DNA from: Caldilineaceae bacterium SB0662_bin_25
Lineage (GTDB): Bacteria; Chloroflexota; Anaerolineae; Caldilineales; Caldilineaceae
Length of the DNA: 33,971 nt
Reading direction: 5' to 3'
NCBI GenBank assembly: GCA_009840225.1
Contig: VXOE01000342.1
Location: forward strand, 1 to 33,971
The notes under the pieces were generated by a model, which saw only the letters and a program-made list of their open reading frames with translations, ran no database searches and was not told the origin of the DNA. Below, in pieces: positions 8,346-15,451 of the stretch; positions within the stretch are counted from its first letter, which is position 1, and each line of letters opens with the position of its first letter. A program made the position numbers and the translations under genes.

Positions 8346-8818
8346 CGGTTTATGTGTTCGATAGTGGTCCGCTGATTGATCTTTTCCGCCACTATTATCG
8401 CGAACGCTTTCCTTCTCTTTGGGAAAATTTCGATGGAATGGTTGAGAACGGTCGCATCACCTCGACGCGAGAGGTCAGTAATGAGGTGGAGGGGTATGGT
8501 GACGAATTGGCGGAATGGGCCAAACAGAATCGGAGAAAAGTATTTGTAACGCCAACTGTCACAGAGTTAGAAGCCGTCAGGGATATATTCAGTGTCGATC
8601 ACTTCCAAGAAATGATTCGAAAAAAGGAACGTATGCGAGGGAGGCCGGTCGCAGATCCATTCGTCATAGCGCGGGCCCACTGCCTGGATAACGGTTGTGT
8701 GGTAACGACCGAGAGACATACGCCCAACGCTCCGAAGATTCCGAATGTGTGTGAATATTTCGGGGTCGACTGGACAAATCTTGAAGGGTTTATGGAACGT
8801 GAGCAGTGGCGCTTTTGA
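8342..8818 (+). CDS. PIN-like DUF4411 family protein (probable toxin)
   Basis: This 158-residue protein has the look of the DUF4411 branch of the PIN nuclease fold. The acidic residues that would bind metal are visible: Asp7 in VYVFDSG, Glu44 and Glu48 in REVSNEVE, Asp105 in VADPFVIARA and Glu124 in VVTTER. PIN-fold toxins cleave RNA. Genes of this family are commonly coupled to an XRE-ImmA/IrrE gene, exactly as here, where the GTG start at 8342 overlaps the upstream stop by four bases. An in-frame GTG at 8315 would add nine residues before the conserved VYVFDSG start and is less likely. Nuclease activity and toxicity are inferred from family and context. Confidence 0.85.
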   Translation: MTVYVFDSGPLIDLFRHYYRERFPSLWENFDGMVENGRITSTREVSNEVEGYGDELAEWAKQNRRKVFVTPTVTELEAVRDIFSVDHFQEMIRKKERMRGRPVADPFVIARAHCLDNGCVVTTERHTPNAPKIPNVCEYFGVDWTNLEGFMEREQWRF

Positions 8819-8897
8819 GAGCTGTATCATAGTCTCCCTAGCATTTCACACTCAAGAAGCGTCCGCCACCTATCAACTCAAAACCAGAAACTGAAAA

Positions 8898-9695
8898 CTA
8901 GGAACTGCTGTACTGACTCCGCACCTCCGTCGTGATCTGGTCCATCGCCAGGATCATGTATCCGCAGTCGTCGCCCACCTGCAGCCACTGCACACCGCGT
9001 TTCGCCATACCGAGCGCAAAACGCGCATCAGGCGCCATCCCGGCCCCCACGAACAGACCGGCTGCTCGCGTGCGGGCGATGATGCTGTCCACCGCCTCAA
9101 TCACAGTCGGATGCTCCACATCACCCAGCAGCCCCAAGGACGCCGACAGATCCCAAGGGCCAAGTGCAATCGAGTCCAGCCCGGCGATGGTCAGGATATC
9201 GTCCAGCGCGGCGAAAGCCTCCGCGTTCTCGATTTGGACGGCCACGAAGATCTCCCGGTTGGCCCGCTCGGTGTAGGCGTTGCCGCCGTCGCGCCCGTAG
9301 TTGGCGGGCACGCGCGGCCCATAGCCGCGCTCGCCCAGGGGTGGGTAGCGGCAGCTGTTCACCACATCCTGCACCTCAGCCGCCGAGCGCACCTGCGGCA
9401 CGATAATCCCGTCCGCGCCCGCGTCCAGCACCGGCTTGATGAAAGGTGTGCCGCTTCCGGGCACACGCACAAGCGCCGGTCTGCTGCGCGCCTTCGCCGC
9501 CAGGAAATGCCCGCCCAGCGCCTCCGCGCTCATCATGCTGTGTTCCATGTCGATCCAGAAAAAATCGACCGAATCGCCGAGCGCGTCGGTCGCGTGCGGG
9601 TCGGTCAGCGTGATCGACGCGCCGATACAGATATCGCCCGCCGCCATCTTGGCGCGGAAGGTTGCTACCGGTGAGGGTTGGGTCTCGTTTGTCAT
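8898..9695 (-). CDS. HpcH/HpaI aldolase/citrate lyase family protein
   Basis: This 265-residue protein is a metal-dependent class II pyruvate aldolase of the HpcH/HpaI type. These enzymes split 2-keto-3-deoxy acids into pyruvate (or a related keto acid) and an aldehyde. Expected active-site residues are present: His52 in DMEHS, Arg78 in VRVPG, Glu156 in VQIENAEA and Asp182 in LGPWDLSASLG; the last two would hold the metal. In this neighbourhood the product of an acid-sugar dehydratase, such as the enolase-superfamily enzyme 1.7 kb away, is a sensible substrate, but that link is inferred. ATG 9695 and an in-frame GTG at 9701 are both possible starts, and neither has a strong ribosome binding site. 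The gene converges on the DUF4411 gene. Confidence 0.9.
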   Translation of the reverse strand: MTNETQPSPVATFRAKMAAGDICIGASITLTDPHATDALGDSVDFFWIDMEHSMMSAEALGGHFLAAKARSRPALVRVPGSGTPFIKPVLDAGADGIIVPQVRSAAEVQDVVNSCRYPPLGERGYGPRVPANYGRDGGNAYTERANREIFVAVQIENAEAFAALDDILTIAGLDSIALGPWDLSASLGLLGDVEHPTVIEAVDSIIARTRAAGLFVGAGMAPDARFALGMAKRGVQWLQVGDDCGYMILAMDQITTEVRSQYSSS

Positions 9696-9796
9696 GGTCA
9701 CCTGCGTTCGGAGTGGTGGTTGGATGGCGCGGCGGTTCTGACGCGCTGCGCAGGTGCAGTGTTTACCAATTCAGACCAAACGGCAAACTGGAACTG

Positions 9797-9836
9797 CTGA
9801 GGAGAGAGTCAAGAGGAGAGAGGAGTGAGAGCACTC
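9797..9836 (+). repeat. GA-rich intergenic spacer
   Basis: A purine tract made of GAGGAGAGAG, AAGAGGAGAGAGGAG and TGAGAG lies between the aldolase and antitoxin genes. It shares its words with the stem-loop spacer at 1793-1872 and, in complement, with 5949-6004. No function can be assigned. Confidence 0.4.
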
Positions 9837-9850
9837 TGCTTGCTTCTCGA

Positions 9851-10144
9851 TCATACCGCCTGCGGCCGGTAGCGCTCGACCTTGATCTGATCTTCGTTTC
9901 GGCGCGCCTGCGCCAGATCATAGGCGGTTTGTCGCTGCAGCCAGAATTCGGCGTTCGACCATCCGGCTTTCTCCAGGCGAATGGCCATCTCCGGTGAAAT
10001 GCCCGCGTGGCCGTTCAATACACGCGAAAGCGTATGACGGGCCACGCCCAACACCTTTGCCGCTTCAGTGACGTTCAGGTCAAGCGGGTCCAGACAGTTT
10101 TCCTTTATGCTGCAGCCAGGATGCGGTGGATTCTTCATTGCCAT
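9851..10144 (-). CDS. higA: HigA-type antitoxin (XRE family)
   Basis: This 97-residue DNA-binding protein is of the HigA/VapI class. The N-terminus has the family's proline-rich HPG segment. A helix-turn-helix follows at about residues 24-75 with the signatures [22 protein letters not shown] and [12 protein letters not shown], and [14 protein letters not shown] then leads into a basic C-terminus. HigA normally neutralises the HigB mRNA interferase and represses the higBA promoter. HigB is normally encoded immediately upstream, but here only a C-terminal scrap of it is recognisable, ending 15 nt before this start. The gene may therefore be an orphan antitoxin or a relic that can still repress its own promoter. 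Confidence 0.88.
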   Translation of the reverse strand: MAMKNPPHPGCSIKENCLDPLDLNVTEAAKVLGVARHTLSRVLNGHAGISPEMAIRLEKAGWSNAEFWLQRQTAYDLAQARRNEDQIKVERYRPQAV

Positions 10145-10159
10145 GATTGTCAGCTCGTG

Positions 10160-10231
10160 TCAGTGGTAGTCGACCAAGTCGTCTGATTCTGTCCAGACGA
10201 AGTAATAGTAACCACTCAGCCAATTTCCATG
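10160..10231 (-). pseudogene. Remnant of a HigB-type toxin gene (C-terminal end only)
   Basis: Reading on the minus strand toward the higA start, the frame ends in GNW, a tract of aromatic residues and LVDYH followed by TGA. HigB toxins of the plasmid-maintenance type end in a GNW-R-F stretch and a terminal DYH, with the antitoxin starting a few bases later, as here. Upstream the frame stays open, but its protein has none of the expected HigB features, and it would run into the promoter region of the divergent gene at 10420. I read this as a truncated toxin. The scrap is short, so confidence is limited. Confidence 0.42.
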
Positions 10232-10419
10232 GAATACATTGCATGAGAGACCGACTGCCACGATGATTTTACCACTCCTCTGCCGTCCCGTGATATGATT
10301 GCCCGAACCGGATCCATGGGTGATTGGCAACCTCTTTCGCAAGGCGCGCGTTATCTCCCCGGCGCCGCACAAGCTGATAGAATGTACACATCTCATACAT
10401 CCCGCACTAGGAGCACCCA

Positions 10420-11433
10420 ATGCCCGAACCCTCCATCAAGACAACCGTCGTCGGCAGCTATCCGCTACCGGCCTGGCTGGCCGCCTACCCGTCCGTCCCC
10501 AATCTGCGCGACGCCATTCTCGTCGTTCTCAAGACGCAGGAGCTGGCCGGGCTGGACGTGATCTCTGACGGCGAGCTGACCCGCTTCGACGTCAACCATC
10601 CCGAGACGAACGGGATGATCGAATATTTCGTGCAGCCGATGTCCGGCATCTCCAGCCAGATGGGCCGCAAGGACGTGGACGATTTTCGCGCCCAGCAGGG
10701 CATGGGCTTCCGTACGCAGCCGGCCGCCGTGGTCGAAGGGCCGATCGGCGAAGGTGAGCTGGACCTGCCTTCAAGCTGGCAGATGGTGAAGGAGCTGACC
10801 GCGAGTCCGCTCAAGTTCACCGTGACCGCGCCCTACATGCTGGCCAAAACGCTGCTGGACCGCCAATACGGCGACCTGCCCAGCCTGACCATGGCCATCG
10901 CCGAAGTGCTGCGCCGCCAGGTCGAGGCGATCGACGCGCCGGTCCTGCAGGTGGATGAGGCCAATCTGACCGGCAACCCCGAGGATGCTACCTGGGTGCA
11001 CGAGCCGATCAACCATGTGCTCGACGGCGCCCGCGGCGAACGCGCGCTGCACCTCTGCTTCGGCAACTACGGCGGCCAGAGCATCCAGAGCGGCTTCTGG
11101 GCCAATCTGCTCGGCTTCCTCAACAACCTGCACGTGGACCACCTCGTGCTCGAGTTCGCCCGCCGCGGCTATGATGAGTTGGAGGTCTTCACCGACCTGC
11201 GCGAGGGTATCGCCCTGGGGATCGGCGTCGTCGACATTAAAGACAACGAAGTGGAGAGCCCCGACGTGATCGCAGGGCGCATTCAGCACGCGGTCGATCT
11301 GCTGGGCGAGGAGCGGGTCAAGTGGGTCCACCCCGACTGCGGCTTCTGGATGCTGCCGCGCTCGGTCGCCGACCGCAAGATGCAGACGTTGGTGGTAGGG
11401 CGGGATCTCTTCCTGGGGCAAGCGGCGGGGTAA
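10420..11433 (+). CDS. MetE-core zinc methyltransferase (cobalamin-independent methionine synthase C-terminal domain family)
   Basis: This 337-residue protein is a single UROD/MetE-like TIM barrel with no MetE N-terminal domain. The zinc-binding set of the family is complete: His211 and Cys213 in HLCFGNY, Glu245 in VLEFARRG and Cys307 in HPDCGFWMLPRS. The VGSYPLP start (11-17) and QVDEANL (177-183) also match. Full-length MetE transfers a methyl group from methyltetrahydrofolate to homocysteine. Stand-alone cores may use other donors, or act as thiol alkyltransferases such as the epoxyalkane:coenzyme M transferase type. Which applies here cannot be read. TAGGAG at 10408-10413 supports the start. 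The gene is transcribed divergently from the HigA remnant locus and converges on the enolase-superfamily gene. Confidence 0.9.
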   Translation: MPEPSIKTTVVGSYPLPAWLAAYPSVPNLRDAILVVLKTQELAGLDVISDGELTRFDVNHPETNGMIEYFVQPMSGISSQMGRKDVDDFRAQQGMGFRTQPAAVVEGPIGEGELDLPSSWQMVKELTASPLKFTVTAPYMLAKTLLDRQYGDLPSLTMAIAEVLRRQVEAIDAPVLQVDEANLTGNPEDATWVHEPINHVLDGARGERALHLCFGNYGGQSIQSGFWANLLGFLNNLHVDHLVLEFARRGYDELEVFTDLREGIALGIGVVDIKDNEVESPDVIAGRIQHAVDLLGEERVKWVHPDCGFWMLPRSVADRKMQTLVVGRDLFLGQAAG

Positions 11434-11442
11434 GCAATACCC

Positions 11443-12642
11443 CTAAACCAGAACCGTAATCTGGCAATCGTCCCTGTCCAGCGTCTCCGGCTTCAATGCC
11501 ACGCCCAGCCCCGGCCTTTGGGGCGGCTGCATCCGCCCATTCTCCACCACGAAGGGATGATCGACCAGCTCCAGGTAGAACCCCAGCGTAAACGCGCGCA
11601 CGATCTCCTGCATCCACGTATTGGTGGCGTGGGCGGCTAGGTGCAGGGAGGCCGCCAGCGTTACCGGGCCGGTGCAGTCGTGGAAGATCACGCCCATATT
11701 GTTGGTCTCGGCCATGTCAGCCGTTTTGCGGCATTCGGTAATGCCGCCCGCCCAGGTCACATCCGTCATTACCACGTCACAGGCATCTGCGCGTAGCATC
11801 TCCTCGACCGCGTAGCGATTCATCAGCAGTTCGGAGGCACAGATGGGGGTGCGCGTCGAACTGCGCAGCTTGGCCAGCGTGCGCGGGTTGTCTGGCTTCA
11901 TCAAATCCTCGAGCAGGACCGGCTTGTAGGGCTCGAGGGCCTCCGCGATGCGGCGGGCGGGCTGGAGAGCCCAATAGCCGTGCCCTTCCAGGATAATATC
12001 CATCTCCAGACCCACCGCGTCCCGCACCTGCTTCCACGGACGTAAACCTTCGTCGATCTCCGCGAACGAGATCGTCTGGCCGTGATTGGCGAGTGCGAAG
12101 CGATCAAAGGGCCAGATTTTCATGGCGCGGATACCCATATCTAGCAGCGAGCGCGCAAGTTCACCGGCATCGCCGCCGGGCTGCCAGGCCTCGAAGTCCT
12201 GATACGTGCCGGTCGCAGCGGTGTTCACTTTGCGCGATATATCCGGTGCTTTCTGCCCGTAACCCGCGGAGGCACAGGTGTTGTAGACCGGCACGCCCTC
12301 CGGATTGCTCGTCCCGCCGAGAAGCTGCCAGATCGGCCGGCCCAGCTCCTGCCCCAGAATATCCCAGAGCGCTACATCCACCGCCGAGAGGCAGCGCATC
12401 TCCAGCCCCTTATTGCCGTAGATGTGGGAGTTCTCGTAGGCCCGGCGCCAGAACGCTTCGATCTGGCGCGGGTCGCTCTCCAGCAGCAGCGGCGTCAATA
12501 CCTCACCGATATAAGCCGTCACCGAGCGGGGCGTGTAGTAGGTCTCTCCCAGGCCGACGATCCCGCTGTCCGTCGTCAGTTCAAGGAAGGTGATGTTGGC
12601 GAAGGGAGCGAAGTGGATGGTTCGAACGCCGGTGATCTTCAC
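11443..12642 (-). CDS. Mandelate racemase/muconate lactonizing enzyme family protein (acid-sugar dehydratase-like)
   Basis: This 399-residue cytoplasmic enzyme belongs to the enolase superfamily, whose members abstract a proton alpha to a carboxylate using a bound magnesium. An N-terminal capping domain (about 1-125) precedes the barrel. Visible active-site elements are Lys175 in KIW, Glu219 and His221 in LEGHGYW, Glu245 in LLEDL, Glu271 in CASELL and His321-Asp322 in IFHDCTGP. The E-x-H at the first metal site and the His base point toward a sugar-acid dehydratase rather than a racemase; this is inference. AGAGG 8 nt upstream supports a GTG start at 12642. A longer in-frame reading runs antisense to the neighbouring dioxygenase and is rejected. 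Divergent promoters separate it from that gene. Confidence 0.9.
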   Translation of the reverse strand: MKITGVRTIHFAPFANITFLELTTDSGIVGLGETYYTPRSVTAYIGEVLTPLLLESDPRQIEAFWRRAYENSHIYGNKGLEMRCLSAVDVALWDILGQELGRPIWQLLGGTSNPEGVPVYNTCASAGYGQKAPDISRKVNTAATGTYQDFEAWQPGGDAGELARSLLDMGIRAMKIWPFDRFALANHGQTISFAEIDEGLRPWKQVRDAVGLEMDIILEGHGYWALQPARRIAEALEPYKPVLLEDLMKPDNPRTLAKLRSSTRTPICASELLMNRYAVEEMLRADACDVVMTDVTWAGGITECRKTADMAETNNMGVIFHDCTGPVTLAASLHLAAHATNTWMQEIVRAFTLGFYLELVDHPFVVENGRMQPPQRPGLGVALKPETLDRDDCQITVLV

Positions 12643-12697
12643 GATGGACCTCTGCAGGAAGATGGTGGACCAGCACAGGGCAGACGTTTCAGGGAGA

Positions 12698-12724
12698 ACT
12701 ATACAGCAGTTGAGCAACTTGCAA
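12698..12724 (-). promoter_or_regulatory. Possible promoter for the enolase-superfamily gene
   Basis: On the minus strand TATAGT (12703-12698) lies 15 nt below TTGCAA (12724-12719). The spacing is slightly short. A start near 12690 would leave a leader of about 48 nt before GTG 12642. Confidence 0.4.
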
Positions 12725-12737
12725 AAGAGCTGTCCGG

Positions 12738-12754
12738 ACCGTGAAAAACGGTTT
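12738..12754. promoter_or_regulatory. Inverted repeat overlapping the -35 box, possible operator
   Basis: ACCGT (12738-12742) and ACGGT (12748-12752) form a short inverted repeat with a 5-nt centre. The 9-mer AAACGGTTT (12746-12754) overlaps the first two bases of the TTGACA box at 12753. The position, between two divergent catabolic genes, suits a repressor site such as one for a LacI-type regulator. No regulator gene is present in the window. Confidence 0.35.
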
Positions 12755-12781
12755 GACAAGGAGGAGCTTAGATATAATAAT
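12753..12781 (+). promoter_or_regulatory. Strong sigma-70-like promoter for the dioxygenase gene
   Basis: A perfect TTGACA (12753-12758) is followed after exactly 17 nt by AATAAT (12776-12781), within the AT-rich stretch GATATAATAATATG. An overlapping TATAAT (12773-12778) has only 14 nt spacing. A start near 12789 would give a leader of about 110 nt. Confidence 0.65.
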
Positions 12782-12900
12782 ATGTGGACAATACACGGTG
12801 CAGCGAGGCATGGATCGATGCACCGTGCCAAAAGCTGTGTTCCTATGCGCAGGCGAGGATGCCGCACCAGAAGCGACGCCTGCGCTGGTGGAGCACGGTG

Positions 12901-13818
12901 ATGATCTCCAGGAAAACCCCAACGAGTTCCCCTATGGCCTACACTGACATCCAGAAACCCGCGCTGCCGTACCGCTATGAATTCGGCCTCGATGAGTTGG
13001 AGGCCGCCCAGGCATGTGTCGACGCCCATGGGTTCGCCGTGGTCAAGCAGGTACTGTCCGAGGAGCTGGTCAAGGAGCTCCAAGAAGCGGTTCTGCAGGT
13101 CATTGACCCGGACGGGGCAATGGGCCCCGGCGAGAGCTATACCCACACCACCTTTGTCGAGCACGCACCCGCACTGTGGAAACTGCTCGACTATGAGCCC
13201 TATCTGCGGGTCCAGCGGATCTTCTGCCAGGCGGACGAGCTGACCATCCACCGCTCAGCCGCGATTCTACGCAATCCCGGTTCGTCGCCGCTCACGTGGC
13301 ACTCCGACTGGCACGGCTTCAGTCAAGGTCCCCCGCAAAACGCCGGCGATGTTCTGAACCGGGGCCACTGGCCTTCGGGCCGCTGGTTCTACCTCACAGG
13401 CTCCTATCCTGAACACGGCGGCCTCGCCGTGATTGAAGACTCCCACGTGGAAGATTGGGCGGGTCCGGCAGGCTTTGCACTGACCCCGGACAAACGCTCA
13501 TTTCACCCGCAGGGGAGTGAACCAAAAGGCTATGTCGGCTTCGACGTGCCGGGTATTGTGCCCCTGTTCACGGAGCCGGGCGATCAGATCATCTTCGCCG
13601 CACGCACCTACCACGCCGCTTTCCCCAACCAGACCGACCAGGTGCGGCTTTCCTGCGGCCTCGGTCTCCGCCCGCGCAGCTACCGCATAGAGGCGCCGTG
13701 GCCGCTCCCCGAGTCGGCGCAGGCGTTCATCAAGGCTCTGCCTCAACGCCATCAACACTTTGTAGAAAACTATGTCGGTATTGATACGGAATGGCGCGGT
13801 CAGGAGATGACCGCATGA
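12901..13818 (+). CDS. Phytanoyl-CoA dioxygenase (PhyH) family protein
   Basis: This protein of about 305 residues is an Fe(II)/2-oxoglutarate-dependent oxygenase of the PhyH family, which hydroxylates small organic substrates. The iron triad is visible as His134 and Asp136 in TWHSDWHGF and His238 in ARTYHAAF, with Arg249 available to hold 2-oxoglutarate. GGAG at 12890-12893, 7 nt before ATG 12901, supports this start. ATG 12934 (MAYTD) begins closer to the conserved region but has no ribosome binding site, so the first eleven residues are uncertain. The gene is divergent from the enolase-superfamily gene and may share its control. Many PhyH proteins in environmental bacteria have unknown substrates, and none can be inferred here. 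Confidence 0.88.
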   Translation: MISRKTPTSSPMAYTDIQKPALPYRYEFGLDELEAAQACVDAHGFAVVKQVLSEELVKELQEAVLQVIDPDGAMGPGESYTHTTFVEHAPALWKLLDYEPYLRVQRIFCQADELTIHRSAAILRNPGSSPLTWHSDWHGFSQGPPQNAGDVLNRGHWPSGRWFYLTGSYPEHGGLAVIEDSHVEDWAGPAGFALTPDKRSFHPQGSEPKGYVGFDVPGIVPLFTEPGDQIIFAARTYHAAFPNQTDQVRLSCGLGLRPRSYRIEAPWPLPESAQAFIKALPQRHQHFVENYVGIDTEWRGQEMTA

Positions 13819-13926
13819 GTAAGGCATGACAGATTTCGGACAGCGACTGCGTCGACTTAGGACCGTTGGCGCCCGCCCCTCGGAAGCATTTGACCAGAGT
13901 ACCTGTTGTTGCATGCGCTTCGATCA

Positions 13927-13952
13927 CTACCAGATCAAACTACCAGATCAAA
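13927..13952 (+). repeat. 13-bp perfect tandem duplication ahead of a ribosome binding site
   Basis: CTACCAGATCAAA occurs twice in direct tandem (13927-13939 and 13940-13952). The second copy contributes the AA that begins the AAGGAG ribosome binding site (13951-13956) of the next gene. It looks like a recent slippage or duplication event. Confidence 0.8.
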
Positions 13953-13964
13953 GGAGAAGAGAGC

Positions 13965-15368
13965 ATGAAACGGAACAACCTGAGTCGACGTGATTTCTTG
14001 AAGCTGTCTGCCGTCACCGGCACGGGAGCCCTTCTGGCTGCCTGTGCTATGCCTGCGGCGCCGGCGGGAGAGGGCGGAGAAGCTGCGCCCCCGGCTGTAA
14101 CCACAACGATTGACTTCTGGGATTTCCCGTACTACTCATCCGCTCTTGGCGAGCCCGGTTCCTGGCAGTGGGAGCGGGCGAATGCCTTTATGGAAGAGAA
14201 TCCAAGTATTGAGGTAGAGGTGCTTCCCCTGACGTGGGAGCAGGGCAGCAAGGTGACGACGGCCCTCGCGGCCGGTTCGCCCCCGGATGTTGTCGGCGGC
14301 GGCTGGATCCAGCTTGCCCTTTCGGCATTGGAGGTGGGACTGGCTCTGGACCTCACCGACTCGTTGGAAGAGCAGCTGTCCAGCGATATGGTCGAGGGAA
14401 TGCTCGAACAGTGCTCAATTGAAGGCAGGGTGTACATGTTGCCGTACTGGCCGGTCTGCCAGTCCGGGGTCGTCTACCTGGATGGGGTCGAGGAAGCGGG
14501 CGCGATGGATACTGCACCCCAGGCCCCATGCTACGGGTGGAACATCGACCAGTTCAATACCTGGCTCGAGGCTGTGCGGGGCACGCGACCGGACGGCAGC
14601 GAACGCTACGGGCTCGGCATCCCGTCCGCCCATTCCACGCCGGCTTTTCATTGGGTGACACTCCTCTATTTCCGCTGCTTCGGCGCCCACTTCTGGACCG
14701 ATGAGACGGAATCGTGCGTCGACATGGCCTCGCCGGAGGCGATCAAATGCCTTGCCTGGATGCAAGAGCTGGCCGCAAACGACCTGATTCCCGATCCGGC
14801 AGGGTACACCGGCGACGATAACAACGCCCTCATCGACCAGGGCAACGTCCTCATGCAGGTTGGCAACGTGGTACCCGGGGGAGCACGCCGGGAGGGGATG
14901 GAACTGGATACCGAGACCCTGGTCGTCACTGATACCGAGAACGAACGCAAATGGCGCTTCATCCAGTATCCACACGATGACCCGCACCCCGCCATCGCCT
15001 GGGGCGGTGCAAACTACTCCGGCCTGGTGCCCTTCAAGCCCGAGGACCCTGCTGATACGCCAGGACTGTTGAAGTTCCTCCACTGGATGACCAACGACGA
15101 AAGCGAAGAATGGCTGGTTAAGTCGGCCGGAATGCTGCCGTTCCGCAAGTCCATTCTGGCGGAAGTCGCCGACGACCCCCTCGTGGTCTATACATCCGAA
15201 TGTCTCATGCCTAACGCATGGTTCGATGCCAAGCGCAGTACGGAGACCATCGTGGTGCGCTCGATCTTTGAGGAATATTTCCAGGGCGCCTTCTCCGGCA
15301 TGAGCGCGGAACAGGTGATGCAGGAGATGACCGACGACATCAACACGGCGCTCGAGAGCTGTGCGTAG
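13965..15368 (+). CDS. Sugar ABC transporter substrate-binding lipoprotein (second importer)
   Basis: This 467-residue extracellular solute-binding protein of family 1 carries a Tat-like motif (LSRRDFLKL, 6-14), a hydrophobic stretch and a lipobox ending at Cys27 (LAAC). An Ala/Pro/Gly linker follows. The mature part has the usual Trp/Tyr-rich sugar-binding character, for example TIDFWDFPYY and NNDLIPDPAGY-like segments. AAGGAG at 13951-13956, 8 nt before ATG 13965, sets the start; an upstream in-frame start would hide the export signal. Two permeases follow, and a glycosidase cluster converges from downstream, so an oligosaccharide is the likely ligand. It is clearly divergent from the binding protein at 404-1783. 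Confidence 0.9.
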   Translation: MKRNNLSRRDFLKLSAVTGTGALLAACAMPAAPAGEGGEAAPPAVTTTIDFWDFPYYSSALGEPGSWQWERANAFMEENPSIEVEVLPLTWEQGSKVTTALAAGSPPDVVGGGWIQLALSALEVGLALDLTDSLEEQLSSDMVEGMLEQCSIEGRVYMLPYWPVCQSGVVYLDGVEEAGAMDTAPQAPCYGWNIDQFNTWLEAVRGTRPDGSERYGLGIPSAHSTPAFHWVTLLYFRCFGAHFWTDETESCVDMASPEAIKCLAWMQELAANDLIPDPAGYTGDDNNALIDQGNVLMQVGNVVPGGARREGMELDTETLVVTDTENERKWRFIQYPHDDPHPAIAWGGANYSGLVPFKPEDPADTPGLLKFLHWMTNDESEEWLVKSAGMLPFRKSILAEVADDPLVVYTSECLMPNAWFDAKRSTETIVVRSIFEEYFQGAFSGMSAEQVMQEMTDDINTALESCA

Positions 15369-15389
15369 AACCCCACCATGGATAAGGTC

Positions 15390-15422
15390 GGTCTCCCGCG
15401 ACGACACGGCTCGCGGGAGACC
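15390..15422 (+). terminator. 11-bp stem-loop between binding protein and permease
   Basis: GGTCTCCCGCG (15390-15400) and CGCGGGAGACC (15412-15422) form a perfect GC-rich stem with an 11-nt loop, followed only by CTTTC. As at 1814-1857, the hairpin sits just after the binding-protein gene and probably sets the expression ratio or stabilises the upstream mRNA. Confidence 0.65.
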
Positions 15423-15451
15423 CTTTCAGACTCTCAAGAGCGGGGACAGCC

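Noticed and set aside
12643-13251. In-frame N-terminal extension of the enolase-superfamily protein to 602 residues
   Set aside because: The extra 203 residues run antisense to the PhyH gene and across the divergent promoters. The family start and an AGAGG site support GTG 12642.
14415-15407. Minus-strand open frame of 330 codons opposite the second binding protein
   Set aside because: It is antisense to a lipoprotein gene with export signal and ribosome binding site; no motif was seen.
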